A stretch of DNA of 64,000 nt from Emticicia aquatica (GTDB taxonomy: Bacteria > Bacteroidota > Bacteroidia > Cytophagales > Spirosomataceae). The position numbers were made by a program, and so were the translations under genes. Every line of letters begins with the position of its first letter. The stretch's first letter is position 1. The notes under the pieces are model-generated. The model searched no databases and was not told where the DNA came from. It saw nothing but the letters and a program-made list of their open reading frames with translations. The stretch covers positions 124,001 to 188,000 of the forward strand of contig NZ_CAKLPY010000004.1 in the NCBI RefSeq assembly GCF_923079645.1, read 5' to 3'. Below are positions 8,942-17,667 of this stretch, piece by piece.

Positions 8942-9490
8942 TCAATGGCCATCCACAGGAATACAACTTTTAACGGAAACGACTCCAAAAATTCTTTTAT
9001 TTTTGATAACATAGTTTGAAATCAATTTACTATTTTCATCCCAAACTCGTTGCGTTCCTTCTTTCTCACCCGTTAAATAATTGCTTTCTTCTCGTACTTT
9101 TCCATTAGGAAAATAAACCAATTGTTTTCCATCAAATTGGTCATTTTTATAGTGAAACAAATATCTTAGCTTTCCATTTGGCCACCATTGTTGAAATTTT
9201 CCTTCTTTTTTACCATTAATAAAGATACGTTCCAAAAGTTTTTCTCCAGAATTATACCATCCTTTTGCTAAACCTTGCTCTCGACCTTCAGAAATAGGTA
9301 ATTGATACACCACTCTATTTTCTTCTTTTTCAAGCATATAACCCGAAAAAGGCTGCCCTTTATAAAGCCAGCCTCTATCCGTTTTTTTTAGGTTATTATC
9401 AATATTTAAAACATTACTTTTTGCTTTTCTTTCATGACATGACCAAATAAGGAAAGTGAAAAGAAGGCTTGTTAAGGGCTTAAGATTCAA
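8942..9490 (-). CDS. MORN-repeat / YwqK-like lipoprotein
   Basis: A 182-residue lipoprotein: a short signal peptide ending in FLIWSC with C18 as the lipidated cysteine. The body consists of repeats with the pattern GxxxGxWxxWxxNGKL (for example GKKEGKFQQWWPNGKLRY), the toxin_YwqK/MORN_2 repeat. The C-terminus VKSCIPV contains a second cysteine (C176) that is kept in a paralogue at 32322-32903 (VKNCVSV). The gene starts 11 bp after the multicopper oxidase stop, so the two form an operon. Despite the database label 'antitoxin YwqK', no toxin partner is present. A role in the cell envelope together with the oxidase is inferred from context only. Confidence 0.8.
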   Translation of the reverse strand: MNLKPLTSLLFTFLIWSCHERKAKSNVLNIDNNLKKTDRGWLYKGQPFSGYMLEKEENRVVYQLPISEGREQGLAKGWYNSGEKLLERIFINGKKEGKFQQWWPNGKLRYLFHYKNDQFDGKQLVYFPNGKVREESNYLTGEKEGTQRVWDENSKLISNYVIKNKRIFGVVSVKSCIPVDGH

Positions 9491-9501
9491 GATAAAAATA
9501 A

Positions 9502-10968
9502 TTATTGAGTTACTAAAAACTGTCCCATTAATCCAGCATCTTCATGGTTTGGAAAATGGCAATGATACATAAATGGATTGGTGCTACTTGCAAAATCGTC
9601 ATATTTTGCCACGACCGAAACTGTTTCACCAGTTCTGATATAAAAAGTGTCTTTCCAACCCGATTCATAATTGGCAATTGCTCCTGAACTTCGAGAAACA
9701 ATCTTAAATTGAATATCATGGATATGAAATGAATGCCCAAAGATATTATTATTTACAATCGTCCATTTTTCGATTGCATCTAGTTTTACAGTTTGATTGA
9801 TTGTTGTGAAACCGTAAGTATTATTATCAAATGTGAAAGCCGACCCAGCTTGTCCACCAGTTATTTTAATAGTTCGGACAGTAGTTGCGTCTGATTCTTT
9901 CCAATAAGTATTTGTGGTCAATTTCGTAGGCACGGCCACAATCGCATTTGAAGTAGCTCCTTTTACATTAATATGTAATACATTAAAATCTTTGTTGTTC
10001 AACAAGCTTCCAAATTGGCCAGTAGTTTGTGGTTCGCTACCACCAAAACCAAATTCTTGGTTGGCATTATAGGCTTTCATATCTAAACTTGACCCAACTT
10101 CATCTTTACTCAAATCAACAACAATCTCAACTCGTTCTCCAACAGCCAATTTTACACGAGTAACTGAAACAGGGGCATCGAGTAAACCGCCATCATTGGA
10201 AATGACATAGAAACTTCGGTTATCACTAAAACCAAGGTTATATCCACGTTCAGTTTCTGCATTTAAAATTCTAAAACGAACCAATTGTTTTGGTAAACTT
10301 ATCTGTGCATCGTGGGTGCCATTCGCCATGGCATAATCGCCATAAGCGTGTTCGGTTGTGGTAAACGAATTATCAGAATTGTATCTTCTGCTGGTTAAGA
10401 CCAATGGAATATCATCAGTACCATAAGTTCGGGGTAATGCTAAAGCCGACTCAATTGGGTCTTTGATGATGATTAGTCCGCCTGCTCCGTAGGTTAATTG
10501 TTCAAATGTTTTTTCATGCAAATGTGGGTGATACCAATATGTACCCGCATTATTTTTTATTTCAAAAGATGGTTTCCAAGTGCTGTTAGGTTCAATCATT
10601 TGATGTGGTCCTCCATCCATAATAGCAGGAATATGAAAACCATGCCAATGCGTAGTCGTAGTTTCAGAAAGATTATTGGTAACATTCATCTGAATAAAAT
10701 CGCCTTTATTCATAATCAAAGTTGGTCCCCAAAATTCTGAACCATTATAACCATAAGTGGCCGTTTTGGCACCAGAACGAAGTTGTTTACTTGATTTCGC
10801 TAAAGTTAAATCAAAAGATTTCCCCGTAATTGTAGGCGGAATCCAGAGGTCATTGTAGGTTAAACTCGTGGTTGTGGTACTTGGCGTAACTGTTATATCA
10901 TCTGATTTATTGCAACCATAAATAACGATAAAAATAAGTGAGGCTAAAAAAAGTGATATTTTGGTCAT
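9502..10968 (-). CDS. Multicopper oxidase (CueO/CotA-like), lipoprotein
   Basis: A 488-residue three-cupredoxin oxidase with a lipoprotein signal (IVIYGC, C19), so it is anchored to a membrane facing the periplasm or cell surface. All copper-binding motifs are present: HWHG (H107, H109), WYHPHLHEKT (H147, H149), HSFHIH (H412, H415, H417) and HCH-x3-H-x5-M (H469, C470, H471, H475, M481), which supplies the type 1 and trinuclear centres. Such enzymes oxidise Cu(I), Fe(II), Mn(II) or phenols while reducing oxygen to water. The Met axial ligand fits a CueO/CotA-type enzyme. No Met-rich insert as in E. coli CueO is evident. It is followed by the MORN lipoprotein in one operon. Confidence 0.93.
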   Translation of the reverse strand: MTKISLFLASLIFIVIYGCNKSDDITVTPSTTTTSLTYNDLWIPPTITGKSFDLTLAKSSKQLRSGAKTATYGYNGSEFWGPTLIMNKGDFIQMNVTNNLSETTTTHWHGFHIPAIMDGGPHQMIEPNSTWKPSFEIKNNAGTYWYHPHLHEKTFEQLTYGAGGLIIIKDPIESALALPRTYGTDDIPLVLTSRRYNSDNSFTTTEHAYGDYAMANGTHDAQISLPKQLVRFRILNAETERGYNLGFSDNRSFYVISNDGGLLDAPVSVTRVKLAVGERVEIVVDLSKDEVGSSLDMKAYNANQEFGFGGSEPQTTGQFGSLLNNKDFNVLHINVKGATSNAIVAVPTKLTTNTYWKESDATTVRTIKITGGQAGSAFTFDNNTYGFTTINQTVKLDAIEKWTIVNNNIFGHSFHIHDIQFKIVSRSSGAIANYESGWKDTFYIRTGETVSVVAKYDDFASSTNPFMYHCHFPNHEDAGLMGQFLVTQ

Positions 10969-11040
10969 AAAGTTTTTCTTTAAATTTATTTATCCTTATT
11001 GGATGCCAAAAACTTTATAAACTTGCACAATTATTAAAAT

Positions 11041-11925
11041 TTATTTTACTACCCCATAAATCATCTCCGAAACTTCGGACAAAACCTCCACACCAGCATC
11101 CGCATTCTTAAGTTTTTTAGAAAGGAGTATTAAAATATATTTTCTACCATCAGGTAAAAAGATAATTCCAGAATCGTGCTGAACGCCAGTAATTGAACCA
11201 GTTTTATGGGCAACTTTTACATCTTTTGGAAGCTTGGCAGGAATGACTGTATTAAATTTTTGGTCGAACAAAATTTTGAGCATTTCATCGCATGATTTCT
11301 TGTCAATGACTTTATTTTGAGCTATTTTTTCAAAAATAAGCAGTAAATCAAAAGCAGTCACCGAATTATTAAGTCCTTTTTCAAAGGCTTTTTTATCTTC
11401 AACTCCACGTAAAACAGCAATATCATTTGCACCTAATTTTCTCATCGACGCTTGAGCTTTTTTAGCATCAACCAAATCAATCAAAATATTGGTTGCCAAG
11501 TTGCTACTCACAATTATCATCTGATAAGTAAGATCATAAATCGTCATTCTCTTGCCAATCCGTTTATACATATCGTCGGCACTATCATCGCTAATATCAA
11601 GTCCAAAGATGCTTCCATCAACAATACTTTTAAACTCGTTTTTCACTAAAATAGAATCTGTAAGTTTAAATTTTCCAGCTTTTGCCTGTTTAAAAACTTC
11701 AATCATTACAGGTGTTTTCATGGTACTGGCAGCATGAAAGTTTTCTTTTTCATTAATAAACAATGTTTTTCCTGTCTGTAAATCTTTGAAAGCAACGGCA
11801 AATTCACCTTCAACTCCTTTTAATTTGCTTTCAATCAAGGTTTTAGTATTGTCCAACGAGTTTTTTTGGGCAAAATTATCCATTATAATTAATGAGAAAA
11901 TAAGTGTAAAAAGTAGGTTTTTCAT
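11041..11925 (-). CDS. Class A beta-lactamase-like serine hydrolase
   Basis: A 294-residue exported protein (signal to about residue 19, NFAQ). Class A motifs are seen: S67-T-M-K70 (nucleophile and general base), S140-S141-N142 at the SDN position, E182-K-G-L-N186 matching the omega-loop ExxLN, and K241-T-G. Catalytic residues for acylation and deacylation are therefore present, but the middle residue of SDN is Ser instead of Asp. About 13 extra residues (the acidic SDDSADD region) lie between the STMK and SSN motifs compared with TEM-type enzymes. It may hydrolyse beta-lactams or belong to the environmental 'beta-lactamase-related' group; the spectrum cannot be read from sequence. No mobile element flanks it, so an intrinsic gene is likely. 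Confidence 0.88.
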   Translation of the reverse strand: MKNLLFTLIFSLIIMDNFAQKNSLDNTKTLIESKLKGVEGEFAVAFKDLQTGKTLFINEKENFHAASTMKTPVMIEVFKQAKAGKFKLTDSILVKNEFKSIVDGSIFGLDISDDSADDMYKRIGKRMTIYDLTYQMIIVSSNLATNILIDLVDAKKAQASMRKLGANDIAVLRGVEDKKAFEKGLNNSVTAFDLLLIFEKIAQNKVIDKKSCDEMLKILFDQKFNTVIPAKLPKDVKVAHKTGSITGVQHDSGIIFLPDGRKYILILLSKKLKNADAGVEVLSEVSEMIYGVVK

Positions 11926-12056
11926 TGGTTAGTTGGTTTGAGGAAAGATTGTTCACAAAATAAATAGAAATTTGTAAACTAAATATCGAAAATTAAGGAA
12001 GTGTTTTCAGACTTATACCAAATTGGTTTTTTATGAGTTTCTTTGGCAAGTAAATA

Positions 12057-13784
12057 TTAAAATCTACTTCCAACAACGACTTTTCCTCTAAACTCTTTTT
12101 TCTCACCATTAGGATTAAAAAGTTCGGCTAAAAAAATGTAATAGCCCGCAGGAACAACTTGATTTTGGCTGTTTTTCCCATCCCACTCTATGCTTGTATT
12201 TACACCAAGTAATTGATTTTGAGCGATTTGTTTAACCAAACGCCCGTCAATATCAAAAACCTGAACATTGGCAATGAAGGCATTTGGGTAAAGTTTAAAT
12301 GTCAGATTTGTCACTTCATTTTGTCCATCTCCATCGGGTGTAAAAACTGCTGGTTCAACCTTAAAAACTGTTTCTTGAATATCGACAATTCCTTGCGAAT
12401 TAGCATATCCTGGCGTACCAAATCCTTCGGACGATGCGGCCGATTGCCAATTTGAAACAATATTTGATGCAAAATTATAATTGACTTTCTCGAGTGAAAC
12501 GCCAGATTTATCATCAATCAGCGGATGATGCATTTTATCAGAATAATCAAAACGATCAAATATTTTTTGAGATTCATTCATTAAAACTACCGAACCAGCT
12601 TCATCAGGAAAAGAAGGTAATGACGAAATTTCTAAAAAATTAGTTTTTACAGCCTTAAAATATTGGTTTTGTACAACTTTTACATTTCTCGTTATAACCA
12701 AAAATTGCTTCGGCAGTAAAATAAAATCTGTTGTAGCGATTGTTTTAAAATTAGCTATTTTTCCGTTTTCATCTACGTTTGCCAAAGACCAATTTTTCAA
12801 AGAAATTATTTTATCGGAGCGATTATAAATTTCGACAAAATCTTCTCCATTCATTTTAGGATTGAATAAAACTTCGTTCAAAACCACATTTCCTGAATCT
12901 GCAGGTTTAATGTTACCTAAACTAGCTTCACTCAAAAGCAATACATTTCCTGAGCAATCAGCAATATTTTTGACTGAAAGTTTATAAATTGTATTCTCTG
13001 CTAAAGAAGTATTAAGCGTTAGGTTTACATTTTTATTTTGTGGGCTTTCAACACTTATCTGTTTGATTGTCAATGATTTATCAAAACTATACGCATTCAC
13101 ACTCAATGCAGAAAGACTATCTAATTTTTCTGAAAATATTAATTTTACATTGGTTGTTCCCGAAAATTCTAAACGAGTTAAAATTGGCGGTGATAAATCT
13201 GGTTTTGACATTTTAGCTGCATTTTCTTTCGCAGGAGAACCTTGCAAGTCAGCCGAACTTGAAATCCAATTTCCCTCCTCTACACATGGAAAATCAGTAT
13301 CAATCATTTCAAGCGAAAAACCTTGATTTTTTCCTTTTTCATACCATTTATCTGAATAGGTAACCGAAAAAATAGTCTTATTTTGAGGATTTTTCAAAAC
13401 CAAAGTTGTGCCAGTATTCAGCAATGAAAAACTGTTTAAGCCAATGACATCTCCATAAATTTGAAAATCTTTTTCATTAGCTTTACTCGAAACCAAAACA
13501 TAGTTTTTAGATTTTAATAAAAAACTTGGAAAAGTTACGGTAGTTGTATTGTAGGTAAGTCGAAATTTATTGAGTTCAATCGGTTTATCAGAACGATTAT
13601 AAAGTTCGATAAATTCTTTTTCAGGCAAACCCTTTGAAGGAGTTGGGTCAGCCATTATCTCACTGATAATAAGGTCATTAAAGTTTTGTGCAGAACAAAA
13701 CATCGAGCAAAAAACAAAGAAAATGGTGCAAGTAAATGCCGCTAAATTTCTAAAAAAAACAAACCTACACCATTTTCTTATCAT
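12057..13784 (-). CDS. Lamin-tail-domain surface protein with CHU_C/FlgD-like C-terminus
   Basis: A 575-residue secreted protein (signal to about residue 32, CSAQ). It has a first lamin-tail domain (about 35-165; LIISEIMADPTP, FIELYNRSDKPI), an Ig-like middle region (about 200-290, PPILTRLEFSGT), a second lamin-tail domain (about 300-440; VVLNEVLFNP, FVEIYNRSDKII), and a C-terminal FTPDGDGQNE module with VFDIDGRLVK and PAGYYIF typical of gliding-associated/FlgD-like Ig domains. Such tails are often linked to type IX secretion, which is an inference here. Likely an extracellular adhesin or scaffold. Its start is 3 bp after the stop of the upstream lysine-rich gene, so the two are probably co-transcribed. 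Confidence 0.85.
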   Translation of the reverse strand: MIRKWCRFVFFRNLAAFTCTIFFVFCSMFCSAQNFNDLIISEIMADPTPSKGLPEKEFIELYNRSDKPIELNKFRLTYNTTTVTFPSFLLKSKNYVLVSSKANEKDFQIYGDVIGLNSFSLLNTGTTLVLKNPQNKTIFSVTYSDKWYEKGKNQGFSLEMIDTDFPCVEEGNWISSSADLQGSPAKENAAKMSKPDLSPPILTRLEFSGTTNVKLIFSEKLDSLSALSVNAYSFDKSLTIKQISVESPQNKNVNLTLNTSLAENTIYKLSVKNIADCSGNVLLLSEASLGNIKPADSGNVVLNEVLFNPKMNGEDFVEIYNRSDKIISLKNWSLANVDENGKIANFKTIATTDFILLPKQFLVITRNVKVVQNQYFKAVKTNFLEISSLPSFPDEAGSVVLMNESQKIFDRFDYSDKMHHPLIDDKSGVSLEKVNYNFASNIVSNWQSAASSEGFGTPGYANSQGIVDIQETVFKVEPAVFTPDGDGQNEVTNLTFKLYPNAFIANVQVFDIDGRLVKQIAQNQLLGVNTSIEWDGKNSQNQVVPAGYYIFLAELFNPNGEKKEFRGKVVVGSRF

Positions 13785-13787
13785 CGA

Positions 13788-14270
13788 TTATTTAATTTCA
13801 GTTTCTACTTTCACCACTTTTGCTGGTGCAACTGGTTTCGGCTTTTTAGGTGCAGATTTAGTTGCTGACGCAGCGGGTTTTGTTACTGTTGGTTTTGGCG
13901 TTGCTGGCACGACTGGAGCCTCAACAACAGTTACTTTCTCTGTTTTACTGGCTTTTTTATCAGCTTTCTTTTCAGATTTTTTCTCTGATTTTTTTATTGC
14001 TTTTTTAGCAATTTTCTTTGCTTCTTTTTCAGCCTTTTTTTCTGCCTTTTTCAAAGCTTTTTTAATTTCTTCTTCTACTTTTTTGGCTTCTTTTTTTGCT
14101 TTTTTCTCAGTTTCTTCCTTGATTTTAGCAACATCTTTTGCTAATTTTTCAGCAGATTTTTCAATTGCTTTCTTAATCTTTTTATTATTTGTATCACCAC
14201 TCACAACAGTAGCAAGTGCTGAAGCAATTTCTGTGGCTTTTTGTTTTATTTCAGATTTCATTCTTTTCAA
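13788..14270 (-). CDS. Lysine/alanine-rich histone H1-like protein
   Basis: 160 residues, extremely rich in Lys, Ala and Glu. The central stretch (about 45-115) is built of KKAEKKAEKEAKK-like heptads that would form a charged helix or coiled coil. The C-terminal part (about 115-160) is Pro/Ala/Lys-rich (PAASATKSAPKKPKPVAPAK), the pattern of bacterial histone H1-like and AlgP-like tails. No signal peptide is seen. Non-specific nucleic-acid binding and nucleoid compaction is the family-type expectation. Low complexity makes homology calls unreliable. The opposite strand is also open across this gene, but that product is an artefact of codon complementarity. Confidence 0.75.
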   Translation of the reverse strand: MKRMKSEIKQKATEIASALATVVSGDTNNKKIKKAIEKSAEKLAKDVAKIKEETEKKAKKEAKKVEEEIKKALKKAEKKAEKEAKKIAKKAIKKSEKKSEKKADKKASKTEKVTVVEAPVVPATPKPTVTKPAASATKSAPKKPKPVAPAKVVKVETEIK

Positions 14271-14453
14271 ACGTTTAATATTATCTTTATGTTAATTTAT
14301 TGTTATTTAATTATTACGCAAAGACACTAAACATTAAACAAAAAAACAAAATATTCGTGTTAAGTTTTTCAAAAGTTATTAAAACTTAATATTAAAAAAA
14401 TCAATTTCAAAATAAGTTATACATTTGGTTTTGAAATTATAAAACAAAAGAAA

Positions 14454-15095
14454 ATGAACTTTATTACCGAAGACATAATTAAACTGGTTATTTCGGCTGG
14501 AACTGGGGCAATTATTGGGCTAGAACGAGAATATCATAGCAAATCAGCAGGTTTGCGAACCATGATTTTGATTTGTTTGGGTTCTACATTATTTACAATT
14601 ATTTCGATCAAACTTGGCTCTGACCCTGCTCGCATTGCAGCCAATATAGTTACTGGAATCGGTTTTGTTGGTGGTGGAATTATTTTTAGAGATAATTCAA
14701 ACGGACGAATTACAGGTATTACAACCGCTGCGGCTGCGTGGGTAACTGCTGCACTCGGCATGTGTGTAGGTTTTGGTGATGGACTCTATGAAACGGGTTT
14801 TGTGGCAATGATATTTGTTGTTTTTGCTCTGTATTCTCTTGTTCCGATTCAACAAGTCATAAAACGAAAAAATACAATTCGTACTTATCGCATCGTTTGT
14901 AAATTTAAAAGTAAATCATTGAAACATTATGAAGAAAAATTTGAGCAATTTGGGTTAGAAGCTGAGCGTGGAACACAAAGTAAAACCAGCGAATATATCA
15001 GTGGTATTTGGATTGTTAAAGGTCCAGAAAAAAACCATGAAAAAGCCATTAAAAACTTAATGAATGATGATGAAATTGTAGAATTTGATTTCTAA
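14454..15095 (+). CDS. MgtC/SapB-family membrane protein
   Basis: 213 residues with four to five N-terminal membrane segments. The MgtC signature is clear: IIGLEREYHSKSAGLRTMILICLGS, VTGIGFVGGGIIF, and ITTAAAAWVTAALGMCVGFG. A soluble ACT-like C-terminal domain (about 145-213) follows. MgtC proteins modulate magnesium/phosphate homeostasis and ATP synthase rather than transporting Mg2+ themselves (established for Salmonella MgtC). A TACATTTG -7-like element lies at 14420-14427 without a good -33 box. Confidence 0.9.
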   Translation: MNFITEDIIKLVISAGTGAIIGLEREYHSKSAGLRTMILICLGSTLFTIISIKLGSDPARIAANIVTGIGFVGGGIIFRDNSNGRITGITTAAAAWVTAALGMCVGFGDGLYETGFVAMIFVVFALYSLVPIQQVIKRKNTIRTYRIVCKFKSKSLKHYEEKFEQFGLEAERGTQSKTSEYISGIWIVKGPEKNHEKAIKNLMNDDEIVEFDF

Positions 15096-15150
15096 TTCCA
15101 ACCTTTCCATCAAATTCAGTATCTTATCTAAAAATGGAAGGAAGCTATTT

Positions 15151-15543
15151 ATGAAATTAATCATTCTAATATTTACTGTTGTTTTTATTTCGGCATGTAC
15201 CACCAACGATACTCCTAATAATAGTAGTTTCATTATTGATGCTGATGCTATTTTGTTTAACAATAATTTGCCAGTCGATGGTTGTTCCGAACGAATTACG
15301 ATAGTTGATACAAAAGGTGATGAAGTAAAAACAGTGCTTCCTACTGATGCAACAAAGTTACTGTTTAAGAATTTACTTGATGGCGAAATTGAAAAAATTC
15401 CCGAAGGAACTTATTCAGGAAATCTTCAAATTCCAGTAAAATTAAAATATAAAGAAACTAAAGAAAAAGGCGAATTAATTTGTGGGTGGAATCAAAAATC
15501 AACAGTTGAACAAATCGACATAATTTCAATTACAAAGAAATGA
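15151..15543 (+). CDS. Small hypothetical lipoprotein
   Basis: 130 residues from an ATG at 15151 that follows a purine-rich GGAAGGA. This start is chosen because it gives a clean lipoprotein signal (MKLIILIFTVVFISAC); an upstream in-frame start would place 22 polar residues before it. The mature part has no recognised domain, with two further cysteines (in DGCSER and LICGWNQ) that could form a disulfide. It overlaps the next lipoprotein gene by 4 bp (ATGA), so the two are translationally coupled and probably act together at the envelope. Confidence 0.7.
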   Translation: MKLIILIFTVVFISACTTNDTPNNSSFIIDADAILFNNNLPVDGCSERITIVDTKGDEVKTVLPTDATKLLFKNLLDGEIEKIPEGTYSGNLQIPVKLKYKETKEKGELICGWNQKSTVEQIDIISITKK

Positions 15544-15986
15544 AAAAGACTTTTTTTGCAACAATTATGGTTGCTTTATTGGTAAGTTGTCAAATTGAAA
15601 CAACACAAGAAAACATCATTCCAGCATACTCAAAATTAGCTGGAAAATGGAAGCTTTATAAAATTGTTCTAGGCTATCCGATGCTAAATGGGCCTTCAGA
15701 AATCAAAAATACGTATGAAGAAATTCTTGAATTTAATGCCACAAGTAAGACTTTTTCAAGAATAGTTGATGGAAAAACAACAGAAACAAGCAACTTTGAT
15801 GTCAAACCACTAACAAATGGTTTGAACGAAACAAATCCTCGTGATGCTATTGTCTTTACCAAAACTAATACATATTCATACCTTTCTTTCGACGAAAAAA
15901 CATCTTCGTTGATTTTATCACAAAGTACGCCAATCGGTGCAGTTTTAGCTGATGGAAATAGCTTTTATTATCAGAAAGTTCAGTAA
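15540..15986 (+). CDS. Lipocalin-like lipoprotein
   Basis: 148 residues with a lipoprotein signal (MKKTFFATIMVALLVSC). The mature sequence begins with LAGKWKLYKI and continues as short strands with ILEFNATSKTFSRIVDG, YSYLSFDEKTSSLILSQ and a final FYYQKVQ. This is the layout of Bacteroidota lipocalin-like/META-like lipoproteins, in which GxWxL opens the barrel. Ligand unknown. It overlaps the preceding lipoprotein by 4 bp. Confidence 0.65.
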   Translation: MKKTFFATIMVALLVSCQIETTQENIIPAYSKLAGKWKLYKIVLGYPMLNGPSEIKNTYEEILEFNATSKTFSRIVDGKTTETSNFDVKPLTNGLNETNPRDAIVFTKTNTYSYLSFDEKTSSLILSQSTPIGAVLADGNSFYYQKVQ

Positions 15987-16052
15987 AATTTTCTATTTTG
16001 AAGCATATTTAATAAATTGCGGGCAGAATCAAAAAAACTAATAAAATATATT

Positions 16053-16235
16053 ATGGCAAATCATTCTAGCTCACAACGTCTTCCAGACTGGCTCATGTTG
16101 GTTATCTTCTTAGTTATCATGACAGTTCTTTGGATTTTCGGTGACGTTTTCACTTTTGTAATTGGTTTTTTTGTAATGATTGGCATTTTTGCTAACGGTT
16201 ATAATAATAATCCTGCAAATCACGAACATCATTAA
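16053..16235 (+). CDS. Small membrane protein of unknown function
   Basis: 60 residues from an ATG at 16053. The polar N-terminus MANHSSSQRLPDW is followed by two hydrophobic segments (about 14-30 and 31-47) and a His/Asn-rich tail (NNNPANHEHH). A longer in-frame version from a TTG at 16017 is less likely. A strong bidirectional terminator directly follows. No family recognised. Confidence 0.55.
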   Translation: MANHSSSQRLPDWLMLVIFLVIMTVLWIFGDVFTFVIGFFVMIGIFANGYNNNPANHEHH

Positions 16236-16250
16236 AAACATTACTTCAAA

Positions 16251-16286
16251 ACAAAAACGGCTCGTTGTACAACGAGCCGTTTTTGT
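16251..16286. terminator. Bidirectional terminator, perfect 36-bp palindrome
   Basis: ACAAAAACGGCTCGTTGT is followed directly by its exact reverse complement. The outer A and T tracts make it a terminator in both directions between the convergent small membrane gene and thrC. It abuts the thrC stop codon. Confidence 0.9.
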
Positions 16287-17597
16287 TTATAAATTATTCA
16301 TTAGCCAAGCCTTGAAATCCGCAAACTCGGTTGTCATTGCTGTTGCTTGTTTTTCTTTACTAAGTAAAACCTCCAATCGTTCTGGAATAGACTGTTTGCC
16401 AACAACTTCCTCCACTACATCCAAAAACTTAGCATAATGTGCCGTCGAAAAGAAAACGCCATTTACTTGTTTTGTTAGTGTATTTGTGTAAGCTTTTAAG
16501 CCTAAATAGGCAACTGCTGTATGAGGACACATCACATAACCAGTGCGGTCAAACACATCTTTCATTGCTATTTTAGTGGTTTCATCATCATAAAAATACC
16601 CAACTACCAACGCTCGTAAAGTTTCTAAGTCATTATCTAGCAATGCTTTCATTCGAGGAAAATTACTCGGATTCCCAACATCCATCGCATTAGAAATCGT
16701 TGATAATGAAGGACTTATAGGTTCGTAAATGCCACTTTTCAAATATGCAGGAACAACATTATTTACGTTTGTAGCGGCAATAAATTTATCAACAGGCAAG
16801 CCTAATTTCCATGCAATGATTCCTGCACTTAAATTGCCAAAATTTCCGCTCGGAACAGCCATGATAACAGGTAAGTCCGAGCCTTGTTTTTTTAGTTGTG
16901 CGTACGCATTTACATAATAAAATGCTTGTGGAATAAGGCGAGCGATATTAATTGAATTGGCCGAAGCTAAATCAAATTTAGCTGTTAATTCTTTATCTAA
17001 AAATGCTTGTTTAACTAATTTTTGGCAATCATCGAAAGTACCGTTTACTTCTAATGCACGTACATTTTCGCCAAGCGTAGTTAATTGTTTTTCTTGAATA
17101 TCACTCACTTTTCCACTTGGATAAAGAATTGTAACATCAATATTAGAAGTTTTATAAAAACCTTGAGCAACCGCACCACCAGTATCGCCTGATGTGGCAA
17201 CTAAAATATGAATTTGTTTCTGCGATTTTTGGAGAAAATACGACATTAATGCTGCCATAAATCTGGCTCCAAAATCTTTGAAAGCCATTGAAGGGCCATG
17301 AAAAAGTTCTAAACAATAAGTATTTGTCTCAACTTCAACAATGGGTGCGGGAAAGTCAATAGCATTATTGACCAGCCGACGTAGGTCTTCGCTCGGTACA
17401 TCTGCACCAATAAGTGCATGAGAAACTTCAAAAGCAATTTCTTGCAAACTGAGGTTATGTACATTATCCCAAAAAGATTGAGGCAACTTTGTAAACTCGG
17501 TTGGCATATAAAGACCATTGTCGGGCGGAAGTCCACGAAAAACAGCTTCGGCTAAATCAACATCAGGGCTTTGGTGATTGGTGCTATATAATTTCAT
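16287..17597 (-). CDS. thrC: Threonine synthase
   Basis: A 436-residue PLP enzyme that makes threonine from O-phosphohomoserine. The start MKLYSTNHQSPDVDLAEAVFRGLPPDNGLYMP resembles the yeast/E. coli-type class. The Schiff-base lysine is K107 in PSMAFKDFGARF, the phosphate loop is ATSGDTGGAVAQGF, and VPSGNFGNLSAGI follows later. Length is typical of this shorter class. No thrA or thrB is adjacent, unlike the usual thrABC order. It lies downstream of carA, separated by a terminator. Confidence 0.96.
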   Translation of the reverse strand: MKLYSTNHQSPDVDLAEAVFRGLPPDNGLYMPTEFTKLPQSFWDNVHNLSLQEIAFEVSHALIGADVPSEDLRRLVNNAIDFPAPIVEVETNTYCLELFHGPSMAFKDFGARFMAALMSYFLQKSQKQIHILVATSGDTGGAVAQGFYKTSNIDVTILYPSGKVSDIQEKQLTTLGENVRALEVNGTFDDCQKLVKQAFLDKELTAKFDLASANSINIARLIPQAFYYVNAYAQLKKQGSDLPVIMAVPSGNFGNLSAGIIAWKLGLPVDKFIAATNVNNVVPAYLKSGIYEPISPSLSTISNAMDVGNPSNFPRMKALLDNDLETLRALVVGYFYDDETTKIAMKDVFDRTGYVMCPHTAVAYLGLKAYTNTLTKQVNGVFFSTAHYAKFLDVVEEVVGKQSIPERLEVLLSKEKQATAMTTEFADFKAWLMNNL

Positions 17598-17610
17598 AAA
17601 TAATTGTCTT

Positions 17611-17653
17611 AATAAAAAAACCTGTAAAGCCTGCTGTCAGACCTTACAGGTTT
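17611..17653 (-). terminator. Rho-independent terminator after carA
   Basis: AAACCTGTAA / TTACAGGTTT (17618-17627, 17644-17653) with a 16-nt loop. On the minus strand it runs into seven T. It separates carA from thrC. Confidence 0.8.
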
Positions 17654-17667
17654 AAGAATTTCTTCAT

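Noticed and set aside
8942..9490. YwqK-type antitoxin of a toxin-antitoxin pair
   Set aside because: The protein is a lipoprotein and its neighbour is a multicopper oxidase; no small toxin gene is adjacent.
9528..9740. 70-codon minus-strand frame inside the multicopper oxidase
   Set aside because: It repeats the copper-motif region in another frame and has no independent support.
13723..14295. 190-codon plus-strand frame rich in Phe, Ala and Ser
   Set aside because: It is the complement of the Lys/Ala-rich histone H1-like gene. Its Phe-rich composition mirrors AAA/AAG codons, and the minus-strand gene has a better start and neighbours.
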